This document shows, in pieces, positions 44,771-57,640 of a stretch of 64,000 nucleotides of DNA. The notes under the pieces are model-generated. The model was given only the letters and a program-made list of their open reading frames with translations. It was not told the DNA's origin and ran no database searches. The stretch lies in the NCBI GenBank assembly GCA_036571765.1, contig BROE01000016.1:8932892-8996891 (forward strand). Direction: 5' to 3'. Positions within the stretch are counted from its first letter, which is position 1, and each line of letters begins with the position of its first letter. This DNA is from Plecoglossus altivelis (lineage: Eukaryota > Chordata > Actinopteri > Osmeriformes > Plecoglossidae). Made by a program: the position numbers and the translations under genes.

Positions 44771-45889
44771 AGAGCAATGGTAGCAAAAGCATTTATTTAT
44801 GCTATCAACAAGTGAAGTGAAATACCTATCGTCTAATTTATTTTTTATTCGTATATACTATTTTTTGTTTGTTTGTTTGTTTTATTAGAGTAGAGACGGG
44901 AGGTACATTTTTTTCACACAACAATCTTGACATTTGTCATGTTGTGGTTTTGGCATGGTTGCTTTTTATTTGCCAAACATATATGTATTTTTTTGCAGAT
45001 AACATGAGGATGAATCAGATAACTGATGTATTGTGATTCTTCTGGTGTCTGTGAAGAAATAAAGTTATGTTTATTATTGCAAACATTCCTGAATCGAGGA
45101 ATAATTCATGTATCGATAGATTTTAACATTTCAACGTCATCTTATTTGTCTGACAGTGCTCTCATAATCTTATGCAATAGCTCTCGACATGTGATTCTTT
45201 TCTATGTCAATAGAAAGCTGAAATAACTTTGAAATTGTCGAAGTAATTTATGAAGCTGATAAATACTGAAATGTCACTGTAAAAAATACGCTTTAAAACA
45301 CAGGAAGAATAAACAAATACCCATGCTATGCAAGTCTAATAACTAGGGTACAATCATGATTTTGCTTACACAGAAAGGCCTGATTTTTCTGCGAAATTTC
45401 TAAGATAAATAAAACCCTTTCAAATTTACAAGATAATATCGCGTGTGCTACTAAGTATAAAATAAGATTATTACAATTTCAGACAGAAGTTTATTTAAAT
45501 TTGAAATGTAACTGACTTGTGTTCCTCCTATCCTATTATATTCATTGTCTTGCAAGCTGCATCTTCACTTCGCATTCAATGTATTCTGATAGTTAGGAAT
45601 ATTAGGCCTGTAAAATGTATAATATTTTGATCACTGATCTTTGTTAGTTTATTTATTTTTACCAATCTTAATTTCTGATAAAGATTGTTCTCGTTTTCCT
45701 AGAATCTGTTTTAATTTTATGTAATTTCCCTTTTAAAAATGGCTTTGGTACATGCATACAATATACTTGAAAATAGGCCTATAAAAGTCAGTTTTATTCA
45801 ATAATTATTAAAATGAAATGGCTGATCTTACACGCAACATTATTAATAACTTTCATACAGACATTTTTGCGCACATAGTATTCAAACGT
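44771..45889. other. Very AT-rich spacer
   Basis: Strongly AT-rich with a (TTTG)n patch at about 44864-44883. A 66-codon frame (45026-45226) is unrecognised. No gene seen. Confidence 0.55.
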
Positions 45890-46230
45890 TCTCTTGTTTA
45901 ACGCTACCTCCTGTGTTGTTGCAAGGAGCCGAAATGATGCGTTGTTAACCGGGCTGTCTAATTTAACTGTTACTAAAAGAGGCGAGACGACGGACTAGGC
46001 ACGATTTTCTCTGGCGCGTTAACTAATCACCGAACTGCCTCAAATGTGCGAGAGTCGGATGAGACGCGAGCTGAATCCTTTTTCCCGTTGCCTTTAGGCG
46101 GTATAAACAAGCAAACGGCAAGGAAAAATCCATTTAGCCTTAGTGAGAAAATTAGAGTGACACCTGATGATGTCGACTTTGGCACGTGTTAATTGCTGCT
46201 CAGCTCTCCTCATTAAAGACTTTCAAATTA
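45890..46230. promoter_or_regulatory. CNE-like island 34, CpG-bearing
   Basis: About 340 bp of complex CpG-containing DNA set between AT-rich flanks. GTTAAC occurs twice (45944-45949 and 46018-46023; the second within GTTAACTAATCAC, half of an HNF1-type site), with ATTTAACTG, GGTATAAACAAGC (forkhead-like) and GTTAATTGCTGC. The contrast with its flanks is among the sharpest in the window. Confidence 0.5.
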
Positions 46231-46555
46231 TTGTAGTGCTTCGGGGTGAGAGGAGCTGTTGGGTTTTCATAGACAAATACATTGCAAGTTACTTTACACA
46301 CATAAAGGAGCGCAAATGAACATTGTTTTGTGCAAAACGTATGCAACCGTAACTTATTTATCAAAATGTGAATTAAAATCTTGCAGTTTTCTATATTGAA
46401 CAATGCATGTGTCATTTTGAGTGTACTACACATAATTAAGGCTTTCCTATATATAATATAATTTAGTAAATGGATTGCATTACATTGTCTTTCTCCAGAT
46501 ATTTTTTTCTGTACATGAAAAACGACTCCTTACCAATTTGCACTTTCTACTTCCC

Positions 46556-46558
<3 letters not shown>

Positions 46559-46628
<70 letters not shown>

Positions 46629-46666
46629 ATATTATATAATATATATTATATATTATATATATATAT

Positions 46667-46700
<34 letters not shown>

Positions 46701-46708
46701 ATATATAG

Positions 46709-46742
<34 letters not shown>

Positions 46743-46756
46743 TATAATATTATATA

Positions 46757-46828
<72 letters not shown>
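46559..46828. repeat. (TA)n microsatellite, about 270 bp
   Basis: TA dinucleotides broken only by occasional ATTA/TATTATAT phase shifts and one GATA. The longest simple repeat in the window and a strong cruciform/slippage candidate. The true length may differ from the assembly. The I/Y frame through it is an artefact. Confidence 0.98.
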
Positions 46829-46830
<2 letters not shown>

Positions 46831-47269
46831 CAATCAACTTGAAGTGACCACTGCCAATCTCTCCAGCACCTCAAGATATCTAAATTATGTCTTTTAATAT
46901 CAATTTAGTTTCTATATCTGATTATCTTAGATTTACAATACAGTACCTACTCAATTGCTAAATCAATACCTCTGTACAGATAGAATTGGATCATCGATAT
47001 TCCAACATCAGGCTAGGCCTTCATATGGCATTTACACATGATTCTCTCCCCATAAACACAATATGACTATCATGTCACTATCATGTTTTCATTTTAAATA
47101 CAATCCCATACGTGGTCAACTTCTCATGCTATCATGTGCCATTTCTTTTATCCATAACATATCACATTGGCCAGAAGCTTCCCCTTCCTCTCTGCTAGAT
47201 TACTTGTTACCTGTTGTCATTTATTTATATGGCATCTGAATTATAAAGCTTTGTTATTGCCCTGGTCTG
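46829..47269. other. AT-rich spacer, no gene seen
   Basis: Unique AT-rich DNA with no strong features. Confidence 0.55.
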
Positions 47270-47500
47270 GGTCGGCAATTGTTTATGACACCAGTAATGG
47301 TAGTAATTGTTATTGTTGGGATTACCTGTCAAGTGGGCTGGGCTGCAGCCTGCAGAGCGCGTCCCCCTGACTGGGAGTGACAGGGAGGGGGTGTAGGACG
47401 CGCCTGCAGCCCTGATGACTTCTCCGCTGATAATCAGCTGCTGCAGGCCCGGGGATAATTCGCCTGTCAATGCCACCTACCAAGGCAGAAATCCTCAGTT
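47270..47500. promoter_or_regulatory. CNE-like island 35
   Basis: GTAATGGTAGTAATTGTTATTG, TGGGATTACC (bicoid-class GGATTA), CGCTGATAATCAGCTGC, GGGGATAATTCGCC and CTGTCAATGCC. CTGATAATCAG is a palindromic dyad around TAAT. GC-rich and AT-rich motif halves alternate. Strong enhancer texture. Confidence 0.45.
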
Positions 47501-47999
47501 GCCCCTGAACTGGTGTCATTCATTTGAACAAAGAGAAAGGACAGAAATGTGTGTGTGTGTGTGGTGGTGGTGATGGTGGGGTAAGTGTGTTTACGTGTGT
47601 GGTGTGGGGGCTGGACTGTGTATGTGTGTATGCATGTATACAAGTGTGCAACCGAGTAAAATAGACACCACAAGAGGCTGAGGAGGAGAGGATGAAGGAA
47701 TAATTTATAGGAATCATTTGTTCCCACGTTCCATTCGGTTTCTCTGTTCTTCTGGGGTTCACCTGCACCTTCCAACTCTGCGTGACGCTGTGGAACGAGG
47801 AATCCACTGGTGCCTCCAAGACTGTTATTTCATAAACATGCACAGACTATACCATCCAGCTATAGCAATACCTTGAGAAGTCAGGATAAATCACATAAAC
47901 ATACTCTCTTGTTTCATCTTGTCTGTTACTTAAGCGTTCTCATTTCAATCGCAATGGTCCTTCGAACAAAGTTCCCCGAACTTATCTTAAATTGCCTCA
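47501..47999. other. Spacer with short GT runs
   Basis: GT runs at about 47549-47561 and 47584-47640. Minus-strand frames of 102-107 codons shadow them. No gene seen. Confidence 0.6.
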
Positions 48000-48170
48000 A
48001 TCTCAATTCCTTTCAGGACACGTGAGCGTCATAAAGAAGGGAGGGCCACCTCAAATGGCAGGCGAATAGCTTTCCAAGCGCTTTGAAATTGCTATCAGTG
48101 TCAACCAAGACCGGCTGTCTTTATCAATGAGTCTGGCTGATGCAGGGGAGGATTCCTGCTCTGTCTAGGT
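48000..48170. promoter_or_regulatory. CNE-like island 36
   Basis: GAGCGTCATAAAGAAGG, GGCCACCTCAAATGG, AGCGCTTTGAAATTGC, TATCAGTGTCAACC and GTCTTTATCAATGAGTC. Unique, with HOX-like CATAAA and GATA-like words. Confidence 0.35.
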
Positions 48171-49119
48171 AGGTCTTTCACAGTTTAGAGAAGGAAATCT
48201 GCCACAGGCTGTCAAAGCACTGGACATGCTAGACTCTCTACGAATGCAAGTCTGTATTCCACTGAGGCGACATGTAGAGTTGTAACACCCTCCCAGTGCT
48301 ATTCCAATGGGACAATGTCAAGTAGATAATGGCATCAGTGACAGGAAATGGGCATCAAGCCTCATTGAGGGGGAATGTTATGACTGAATCAACTTCAAAC
48401 CTTATTCAACGTTCATGAAATAGTGATAAACAGTGGCTGTTGTGGCTGATGTAGGCGTTCGGCATGAGCATCAGTATAGTTGCACTGCCAATATCGTCTG
48501 ATCAGGTATGCAAACTGTTGCTGCATGTGGTCACTGTCATTGTTGCTTATTTGGGATTATTTACGTGCATGATGCTGAATAATTAATTCTTTCATGCTAA
48601 ATGCATTCAAGTGTTCCATAGTGATTTTTCTATTATTAACAGAACTGTATCGTTAAAAGTGTTGAATATAGTCTGATATCATTAAAAGTGAATATAGCCA
48701 GATGTGGATATATTGTTCATTAGACTTTATGAATTTGTTTGTAATGTTGTGGATATGATGATCTTCCATATTATTAAGTCACACCAATTATATTTACGGT
48801 ACAAGAGTGGAGGATAAGTGCAACATTATACTCAGCTGACTCTGTGTATTTTGGAAGATGTTGTTGGGAACACATTTCTCATTGTGACTAATGCACAGCT
48901 TCTATTATACTGTATGCATTTTATGAATTTAAGACTCAATAAATTAAATTAGTTTATGTGTAACACGCTTCTGTTTCATACTACCCTGCACTACTTGATA
49001 TGCAATGCTCATGGATTATGGATGGAACCAGTAGTTGCGTAATTTTATCACAGTTATCCCCAAATACATATAAGCACTTGGCTGGCTGTCAAATGTGATC
49101 ATGACCCGAAAACACACAT
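48171..49119. other. AT-rich spacer, no gene seen
   Basis: Unique DNA. GTTAAAAGTG and CATTAAAAGTGAATATAG recur around 48652-48700 as a short imperfect duplication. No gene. Confidence 0.5.
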
Positions 49120-49450
49120 AAACCCACAGTCGATCCTTCGGATTCACACATCTCTTTTTTCTCCTTTTCAAATGATGTCATTAGCATGCTGCATATGCAT
49201 TTATCACCAACATACAGGGATGAGGGTATAAACAATGTTGTTCATTATCCTGTCCAGATGCAGCGATTGTTGATTAAAGTGCTTTGAATGTAACACGTCC
49301 ACACACAGATGGGTGGACATTAGGGAGCGAGAGGGGGGCATCTGAATAGACCAGGCAGACATTAACGGCAACAATGATTGATATTACCCACAGTGGGTCT
49401 TTAATGGTATTGTTATTCCTTAGAGCTCCGCCTCATCCTCCTGTGTCTCA
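49120..49450. promoter_or_regulatory. CNE-like island 37, SOX-site cluster
   Basis: ACAAT/ATTGT cores occur at 49231-49242 (AACAATGTTGTT, an inverted pair), 49266-49271, 49370-49375 (in AACAATGATTGATATT) and 49409-49414. They sit with CAAATGATGTCATTAGC, GCATATGCATTTATC and TGATTAAAG. This fits SOX plus PBX/homeodomain input. A small dyad CCCACAGTGGG lies at 49388-49398. Confidence 0.5.
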
Positions 49451-50600
49451 TCTCACGTATAAACTCACACAAACGCATTATTGGATCATACTGTGGCGTA
49501 ATCATTTCAAGAAATCATCCTGATTATTTTGTTACTAAGGTCATAATCCTCTATTTCAAATGTAGAAGTACAAGTTGTAATTGTTCTTTGTATTCGTTTC
49601 CTTAATGAGAATTTCGTAATAAGAATTTGGAAGAAAGGTACGAGGGCTTTGGGCAAACTCAAATCGATGAAGGATATAATACTAACCTTCACCATACTGT
49701 GTCACAATGACTGAAAAATATGGTCGAAAACTGACCAAACACATCATTTCTGTCTCATCAAAATGTGGACAGCCTTCACATTAAGGTGTCATACGTACGG
49801 ACAACACACACACACACTCACACGCACACACACACACTTTGTTATTCTTTCAGACTTTTCACCCAGAGACAATGGAGCTTGACAGCCTTCGCTTCGTAGG
49901 CATTGCAAACATTATGGAAAAACGATAATGGTCATTATTTGGCTTGAGCCTGGACGAATGGGGAGAAGAGTATGTTGTGTAAGTGTGTTCTGGCAGTGCT
50001 TCCATCCTCTGCAGCAGGTGCCAGAGGAGAGGTTCATGAACACAACTGCTCTGCGCAAGCTGGCTTCTCTCTCTCCAAATAATCTCTTTTGGCTGTGTCC
50101 ACCTCTACTGTGTACACCAATGACACTCCAGATCCACCATGCTCGAGCTCTGGAGGACGACTCAGCCAGAACGTAAACTCATGCTAGCTTCGCACAACCG
50201 CCACCCATTTCCCTTCCCTTGCTTATGCATTATTCTTCAAACCATCTTTTTTGTCCCCTGTCGAACTCATCTTCCTTCATATCCCACACTCCCTCCCACC
50301 CTTCCCAGCCTTCTCTTACCTCCTCCCACAGATTGTCCTATGTAGTCCTCACCTTGGATCTCTCGCTACATCTCTCTACGTGTCTCTGAATTTTCACGAT
50401 TCAAGTCTGTGTCTCTCTCTGTCTCTGAGTCTGCCTCTGTGTCTTTCTTCCTGGTCGTGCTGGTGTAATGGTCTCTCTCTACCTCTCTGCCCCCCCCCTC
50501 TCTCTCAGTAATCAGGGCCAGATGGAGATGGAGCTGGAGGTGGGGGGGAGGGAGGGAGGGTGGAGGACTGTGCCTGGTCCACACAGGGCCTGAGAACGCG
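49451..50600. other. Spacer with CA run and pyrimidine blocks
   Basis: (CA)n at about 49804-49838, C/T-rich DNA at 50270-50350 and 50408-50510, and GGGAGG words at 50540-50565. The 68-86-codon frames are low-complexity. No gene seen. Confidence 0.6.
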
Positions 50601-52989
50601 GGGAGCTGTCAGCCCTGCAGAGAGAGAGGAATTCTCCAGCCATAAAAAAGGGATTTATCACCACTCTACCACGGAGAGGAGAATAGGAGAGAAGGAGAAA
50701 GAGAGAGGAAAAAAAGAGAGAAAGACAGTGAGAAGAAAGGTGAGAGAAGGAGAAGAGTCAGCGTTGGCTCGGACAGTTACGAAGGTATATGCTATCTGCT
50801 ATCTGCTAGGAAAGAGACAGAAGGTAGGAGTGTGTTTGAGAGAGAAGGACAGAGAGAAAGAGAAAGAGGGAACAAGAGGCACAAATATAAACACCAAGCA
50901 GTACCTGCACATCGCACGCTAAAAATACAGGAAACACACAAGAAAACACAAAGGGATAACCAAAACATAGAAATAGAGAGAAACAGAGAGACAGATGTGT
51001 AATGATGCTTTTCAGTCATGGACTGAAAATTCAACCATTGTATTCGTTGGTTGATGGTGCTGCATATAAACCTCTCAAAAGTCCAGTGGTCCAGCTAAGA
51101 TAGCTTAGCGAGGTAAGACTAGTCCAAAAGTATATGATATCGAGCATTCTGTGGCAAGAAATGTTGAGGCAGGACGACTGGACCTCCCTGACTGGGCCAA
51201 ATGAACCTGCTAAAATAGCTGCTCCTCACAATATGCTTTGTAATTGAAACCAGAATGTGGAGGATTTGATAAATTGCCTGACCCTGTTGGAATGTTAAGG
51301 TCCTATATTTTCAGTTTTGGCCGTGTTTGAAAGGTAGACTTGTGAATCTGTGTATGTGTGTAGAGAGAGTGCAGGTAGGTGTGTAGAAGTATTTCTTGTA
51401 TTTCAGAGTATAACAGGCTTTCAGAGTTATTCCTAAGCAATGCACACACGAAAACATGTACACACACTGCACCACGCACACACTGCATCACACTTTCTCC
51501 CTCAAGATCAAATAGACTATAAATCGCCAAACTGTATGTAACTCGCTCCAAGTACATGCTGGTTTACATTAAAGAGGTACATCTGAAAGATTGTCTTTAG
51601 GCGAAGGCTGAAATACATGCTGAAACTATCTGGGAGGAGATTAAATGACATTTCTCTAGATAATCACATTAATTCACTGCACCTTAATTGCACATTAACT
51701 GAACAGAAGTATGTTGTAGTACCACAACTTTGGAACCTAGTCATTGGACTAAAACATGAACCCTGACATGTTCATTTCTCTATTTTGTACCATATTAAAT
51801 GTATTAAATATTTCTGCTAGGGATAGGGTCATTGATGGTTCAAACAACCTTACGTCTACTAGACACATCTTGATGGCATAAAAAGTATATGAAGCAGTAT
51901 TATTAACTGCAGTACTGCACTTTTATGCTGCATTTTGATGTTTAACGCTAGCTATTCAACCAAAGACTTGAATTAGTTCTGAATATATGGTATATTGTTA
52001 GGCACTCATTGAGGTGGAGTTCAAGTGGTGCAAGTATGGGTTAGGGGTCAGGTTAGAATAAAATAGCCTCAACCGAATGAAAGGATTGTCTTTAGTAGAT
52101 TTTCCTCTGGTACATCCTCTTCTGTAAAATATCCTTAGTGGGTTCAAAAGTATACCTAGAATTATAATGTCTCCAACTTTGCCCTGAAACAAACCAGAGT
52201 GTGTGTTTCAGCATCACCTGTGTTTAAGCCCATTGAAAACATCATTAAAACATCCTCCTCTTGTATTATTGTCAAAACGTCTTGAATTTCTCTTTCATGT
52301 CTCTGTTAAAGACGGAAAAATATTGAATGTTGGTCGTACGACCGATGCTTTATGACCATTGCTCACATGCGTCTCCAACTTGAATGCTTCGCCAAAAGCA
52401 GTTAACTCTGAACCCAGAAACTCTGAAACTCTCGGGTATGGTTTAATAAGGTGGGGATGAGTCAATCAAAAACACAAATCAAAATATGATGGGTATAATC
52501 ATCCTTTCACTCAGATTTTGATGCTTGTTTGCTTGAATGACATTTTTCTTGAAAACGCTCATCCATCTGCCTATTGATAGAACACCAGCAGGAGACTGAA
52601 AGCAGAAAGCATCCCAAGGGGAACAGCCCTGTCCCGCCAAACCTATAACTGCTCACCACAGCCCATCACTGTACAAGATTCCTTCTCTTAACGTCCACAT
52701 TTCTAAAGGCTGACATGGACAAGGTGGCTTACATCATCGGTGCAGAGTACAAACATAGGATCATGTGGCATAGCACTGCTAATGTACTACGTTGTTCATT
52801 TACCACTGCTGTTCATAGCTTTTCTTATGTGGTTGTATGGTTGAAATGATCAAAGTGCTTTTAGTACTGGAACTGTGTTCAAATACACAGTGACGTTGTT
52901 CTAGCAATGTCACTGGATGGTGTTGTATGTGGCTTATCTTCAGAGGTAGGGGTATGGAAATCCCTGTCCAGCTCTGGGGGACACGGAAA
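50601..52989. other. Spacer with GA-rich patch, no gene seen
   Basis: GA/AAAG-rich DNA at 50680-50870 gives a K/R/E-rich plus frame (50560-50922) that is an artefact. The remainder is AT-rich unique DNA without a supportable feature. Confidence 0.55.
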
Positions 52990-53115
52990 GGTTAACTGAA
53001 AGCGAACACAAACCGCCACACGATTTACGAGCCTTGCCAGCCTCTCAAACGAGAGGCCTGCACATTCTCCCAATCATAATTGCTTTTCGCAGCTTTTCAA
53101 TCACAGCGCCTTGTA
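52990..53115. promoter_or_regulatory. CNE-like island 38 (weak)
   Basis: GCCACACGATTTACGAGCC, CCAATCATAATTGC, TTTTCAATCACAGCGCC and TTTTGATTC. PBX/homeodomain-type words in unique DNA. Confidence 0.3.
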
Positions 53116-56100
53116 GACACTGTTTTGATTCTTCACCTCTCATTTCCCACCCCCTTGTCATCAGTGAGGGTGTTCAATGTGTAGCAAGCTAGCACTGTGC
53201 AGATGCATTTCAAACGTAAGACCCAAGCAGAACGCTTCAGGATTTCTTTTTCTTTTTGTAATAAAGGCCAGACCTTCGACTTGTCACCATTGTTCATATT
53301 AGCGTGCCGCATCGTTGTCCAGCTATTACAAAACGTGGGACACACATGGGTGTCTGACCTGACAGTGAGTGCACACCAGCACACGACAGTGTGCTACCTT
53401 AGTGTGTTGACAGTTGTTACCTGTGCCCCAGCAGGTCCTCGCTATCCAGGGACTCTATCTGGGGCCAGACGCATAAATATTTCTCTTTCTATTTTCCAAA
53501 ATAGCTTGTCATTTAGCAAGTTTTATGTCTCTAATATTAAGTGCATATGTTTTACAAGACACTGTGTACTCTGCTTCACCCCAGAAGCTTTTTTCCTGCT
53601 CTGTCGTCTTTTACCTTGAAGGAGTGGTGGGGGTACGAAGGAAAGGAAAGAAAAGGGGGAAAACAAGACAGAAATGTTAAAGAAAGCAACAAGTTTACCA
53701 AGGTTTTCCCATGCAATATTGCCCCTTTGACCCTGGCCTACATTTCTTTCTGTCACTCTCTCTGTCTCTTCATCACAAACAAATCCAATCTCCATCATTT
53801 GTGTGCGGTTAATTGGATGGTTGATTTATTTACCTTTCACCATTATTGTATAATGCTGCATACACGTAGATTTCATTGAAGTAATTTGCTGAATCTGTAT
53901 ATTTTTCGGCTCAGGTAATCAAATGTGCCAAAAATGTACAAGATCTACAGACACTGCCCAACGTTGAATATTTTTTCAACTATGAATTAATTTTAAACGT
54001 TTTTCTAAAGCCCTCGAATCCCCTGCTAATCTGCTGGTGTGAGTTTCAAAGCAGCCTTGAAGCCACACAGTCACACAGTCTAACCATGAATAGAGAAAAA
54101 TTGGAGAGGAATGGCCAGGGAGGAAGGAGGTAGTCCTGGACGACTCCAGCTTTAATCCAAAATGAGCTAGACAAAAGAGAGAGCAGGGGACAAACGGGAG
54201 GAGAAGGAGGGAGAAACCAGGGGGAACTGGCCATGCAGGGCCTTGGGTCTCCACCCCAGAGACAAATTGATGTCAAGTCCTTCTGTCCATCAGGATTAAA
54301 TGTCTGTTTGCTTTGCACTCACATGTGGTTACAAGGACAAAACCGTTTGGGTCCCCAAACTTTCCCACAAAGAGGCTCGAGTTGCCAGTGGGGCGAGGGC
54401 AGGGAGAAGAAGCCTAATCTCTCCCCTTAATCTGCACACACACATAAGCACACAGACTGGGGTCACTCACACACACGATCGAGTGTGCACACAGACAGAG
54501 GGGGAGAAAGAAGGAAGGAAGGAAGCCAGGAAAGAAAGAAAGAAAGAATAAGTAGACCAAGCTCAGAACTTGTTTACTTTGGTCAATCTGTTGGATTCTA
54601 TTTTAAGGGATGTCGAAGATAGGACAGAGTAGACGTCCTCGGGAAATTTCATATCAGAAGCTATACTCCAGGTGTTACACTACAGTACGATCTCATTTCA
54701 TTTCATTTCTTTCCTTCAATGTCCATGTTTTCCATGCTTATCAGTACACGTCCCCCCCTTTCGCACCACGTTTTGATTGAATTTCCAATTCAATCAAGCT
54801 ATTAGTATTTCTTTTCTTTTTTTGGACTTTTTCAGATGTAGCCCCGCAAGATCAGCTGTCTCTGTTTGGCATGTTTCAGAAAGACATAACCCCTACAATA
54901 CCATATAAGATAAACACATTGCACTTGATTGGTAGACATAAACATTGACAGTGGCTCGGGTACGGTTTAACGCTCGGCCACAATTCATCTGTAAAGTTGC
55001 CGGCTGTGGTGAAGAACTGAGCCTTGGTCTGCACTACTAGTCGTGATGAGAGAGAAGCATTTAGACAGCGCGCACTGAGGAGGTTCCATCATTCCATTTT
55101 GACAGCAATGTAGTATGCGTTAAAAAAGAAAGCTTGCTATCCTGAGGTTATTCCAAGGTTATACTAACAGCAACTTCATGCCAACACAGTGATGTGCGTC
55201 TAAGAGCAACATGTTGAGTATACTGGTACGGTTCAAATGAGTCATTTACTACAATGTGTTTTGGGATTTGAAGTACATTCTAACTATTTGCATGCTGGCT
55301 TATCAGACATCCAGATGTAGCTGGTAGGGTTTTGGAAAGATTAGGTTCCTACATACAGTATATAAAGTAACTACCCATGTGCTCCAATCTTCCACTGGTA
55401 CACCCAGTGAACACACACACACACACACACATGAACCAAGTCTTCTCACATCACCACACATACCTGAAAGATGCCACTCAGTTTACCCAATCACATAAGT
55501 GCTTATTATTTACCTTTAAATGGTGTTTCGGTCATTGGCATTCGTTCCATTTACTGACTGGGACCTTGCTTGTCTTGACCCTAATACATTTAACCGTTCT
55601 TTAGTGGCTAACACAAACATTCCTACAATTCATCTATCACACTGCTTAACAATCCCTTCTCCTGTTCGCTGCTAAAAGCTTTCTGTGAAATGTACAGTCC
55701 TGGCTTAGTGTCTCTTATCTCTGCGGATATTTCCTTGACATGGACAGCCACCGAACACTAAAACAAAGCTAGTTGGTTTATATCTTAGAGCTCTTTCACT
55801 ATTTAGGCATTCTGTTTCAAGCTCTTAGTGTATCCACAATTGGATTCTAACATCCCCCAAGTTACATTAAACACTAAACTCAACTATGTCACACATGGAT
55901 GAAAAATAACCTGGTATTTCATCTCTCTTTCCCTCTCTGACACATGCACGCACAAGCACAAATGCGCTGCAAATGCTACAAGAGAAAGTGTCCAAGAAGA
56001 CAAGCAGTGTCTTCATTGATGTCAGGTTCTGTCCTGCCTGTCACTGTTACTTGGCCACGTCAGACATTTGCATAACAAGCTGTCCCTCTGACTCCAACCC

Positions 56101-56559
56101 CCTGACAGCTGTGAAGTCAGCGATGTTAGATGTGTGTTCTTTTATCAATCATTCTTGTGGCTTCCATTAAGTGTTGCTGCATTAGCAGTTGAGTCTCATT
56201 TGGAGTTCAAAAGAAAGAGTTATTTATCGTACGTCTGCAACTTGACAGGCATAACAATTGATGTAGTGTCATATTACAAGTGGGTCATGTTCCAAGAGAA
56301 TCTGCTGTTTATAGTACTGACAATAACTGTTTTCATGGCTTTTAGGGCATAGCAATCCTTAATGTATTTGTATTCCTTTTTGGTTAAAATGACTTCATCT
56401 GAGTTATCTGAAAACTACATTTTGTCGTTTTTAATTAACTTCACGAAACACAAACGAGCCACAGTGATGCATGGTATTAAAACATCATAGTTGCTCCACG
56501 TTAATTTGTTTTTATTGGTTCCTAAAATTCAAGAAGAAACTCCTTGGAACCACACAAAA
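53116..56559. other. Spacer, no gene seen
   Basis: More than 3 kb of ordinary sequence. A GAAG/GAAA microsatellite lies at 54508-54548 and a (CA)n run at 55411-55431. A 140-codon plus frame (53197-53619), with antisense frames beside it, shows no known domain, signal or exon boundary that I can support. Confidence 0.5.
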
Positions 56560-56925
56560 TGTCAACTTTATTGCATCCATTAGGCCTACAGTAAATAAAC
56601 ATGACTGCTAAAAGACCCTCCTTCATATCTGGTTGGAAATAGTAAGTGGCCGTTCGGGCTCCCCGCAGTTTTACGTCACGGGGGAAACATCTTTATCAGG
56701 GTGCGTATTATTCCAAAACACTGCTTCCTGCGTGGAAACGTCCCCCTTGTGCTCAATCCGCCTGCCTCTCTGATAAACTACATTGCTTCTTACAAACTGT
56801 CCATGGTCCATAAATTGCGCAGAAGGCAAGCATAGCACGGCACTGAGTGTTTTGTAGAGCTGGACTTTAAGGCACCCTCTTTCGCTCCCCTGGCTAAGAT
56901 TTGCTTTGGAAATTGCGCGATGCGA
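56560..56925. promoter_or_regulatory. CNE-like island 39
   Basis: CAGTAAATAAACATGAC (forkhead-like), GTGGCCGTTCGGGC, GTTTTACGTCACGG (CRE-like), CATCTTTATCAGGGTGCG, GCGTATTATTCC, CTCTGATAAAC and CCATAAATTGCGC. Longer, CpG-bearing and repeat-free. Could be two modules. Confidence 0.45.
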
Positions 56926-57519
56926 TCTCTGAGGTTGATGGAGACAAGGAAAACAAAGAAGAAAGTTGTAGGCCTACTGGAAAAAAAAACTTTACTCTGG
57001 CAGGGTAGCTGTAGCCTACAAGTGTGACTGATTTGAAACGCTTATATCTTGTGGCATGATACCCCAGTGTTTTGGAATATGGTTACAGTACAGTCATTCA
57101 CAGCTCTTGAACGCGAGTCAATAACACAGTAGGGAAACATAGTTATTTACAACTATAACTACAATAGCAACGAAACAAGAGTTGACAAGCAGCAGATACA
57201 AATGGATAGTTAATGGACGCAATGAATGTATGTGCAATGTGAGTGGGTGTTTTCTCATCACACTCTACACAAATATGAAAGAAAAAAAACAATGTACGAT
57301 TTAATATGCAAACAAAACTTAATTAGGACAATACGAGAATATAGGTTACCTAAAATACTAATGTCAAAGTAGAAGTTAAAAACGATAATGCATAGTAAAG
57401 CAAGTCTCTGAAAAGTTGATACAGAATCAGGTTTTGTTAAAAACAATGTTTTTTACTGATATGCATTTAAATTGCTGTAGAAATGATCCACAGAGAATAA
57501 CAATGGTGGAGGAAATCTG
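56926..57519. other. AT-rich spacer, no gene seen
   Basis: AT-rich unique DNA. Nothing further supported. Confidence 0.5.
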
Positions 57520-57640
57520 CAGATGTGATTAACACGTGCGCCTTATTCAAGTACGGCGTCGCAAACTGACAAGGTGAGAACATTGGCCTTTCTCGCTGCA
57601 AGTCTTCTTTGTATCACTAATGCGTGGAGATGGTGGGATG
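57520..57640. promoter_or_regulatory. CNE-like island 40
   Basis: GTGATTAACACGTGCGCC, CAAGTACGGCGTCGC, GGTGAGAACATTGGCC and GTATCACTAATGCG. Short, with CACGTG and CpG words. Confidence 0.3.

Noticed and set aside
46470..46736. An isoleucine/tyrosine-rich 88-codon frame
   Set aside because: It is a translation of the (TA)n microsatellite.
53197..53619. A 140-codon plus frame
   Set aside because: There is no recognisable domain, and neighbouring open frames on both strands suggest a chance lack of stops.
54918..54940. CATTGCACTTG, which matches the start of the miR-25/92 family
   Set aside because: The following bases diverge and no pairing arm is visible upstream.
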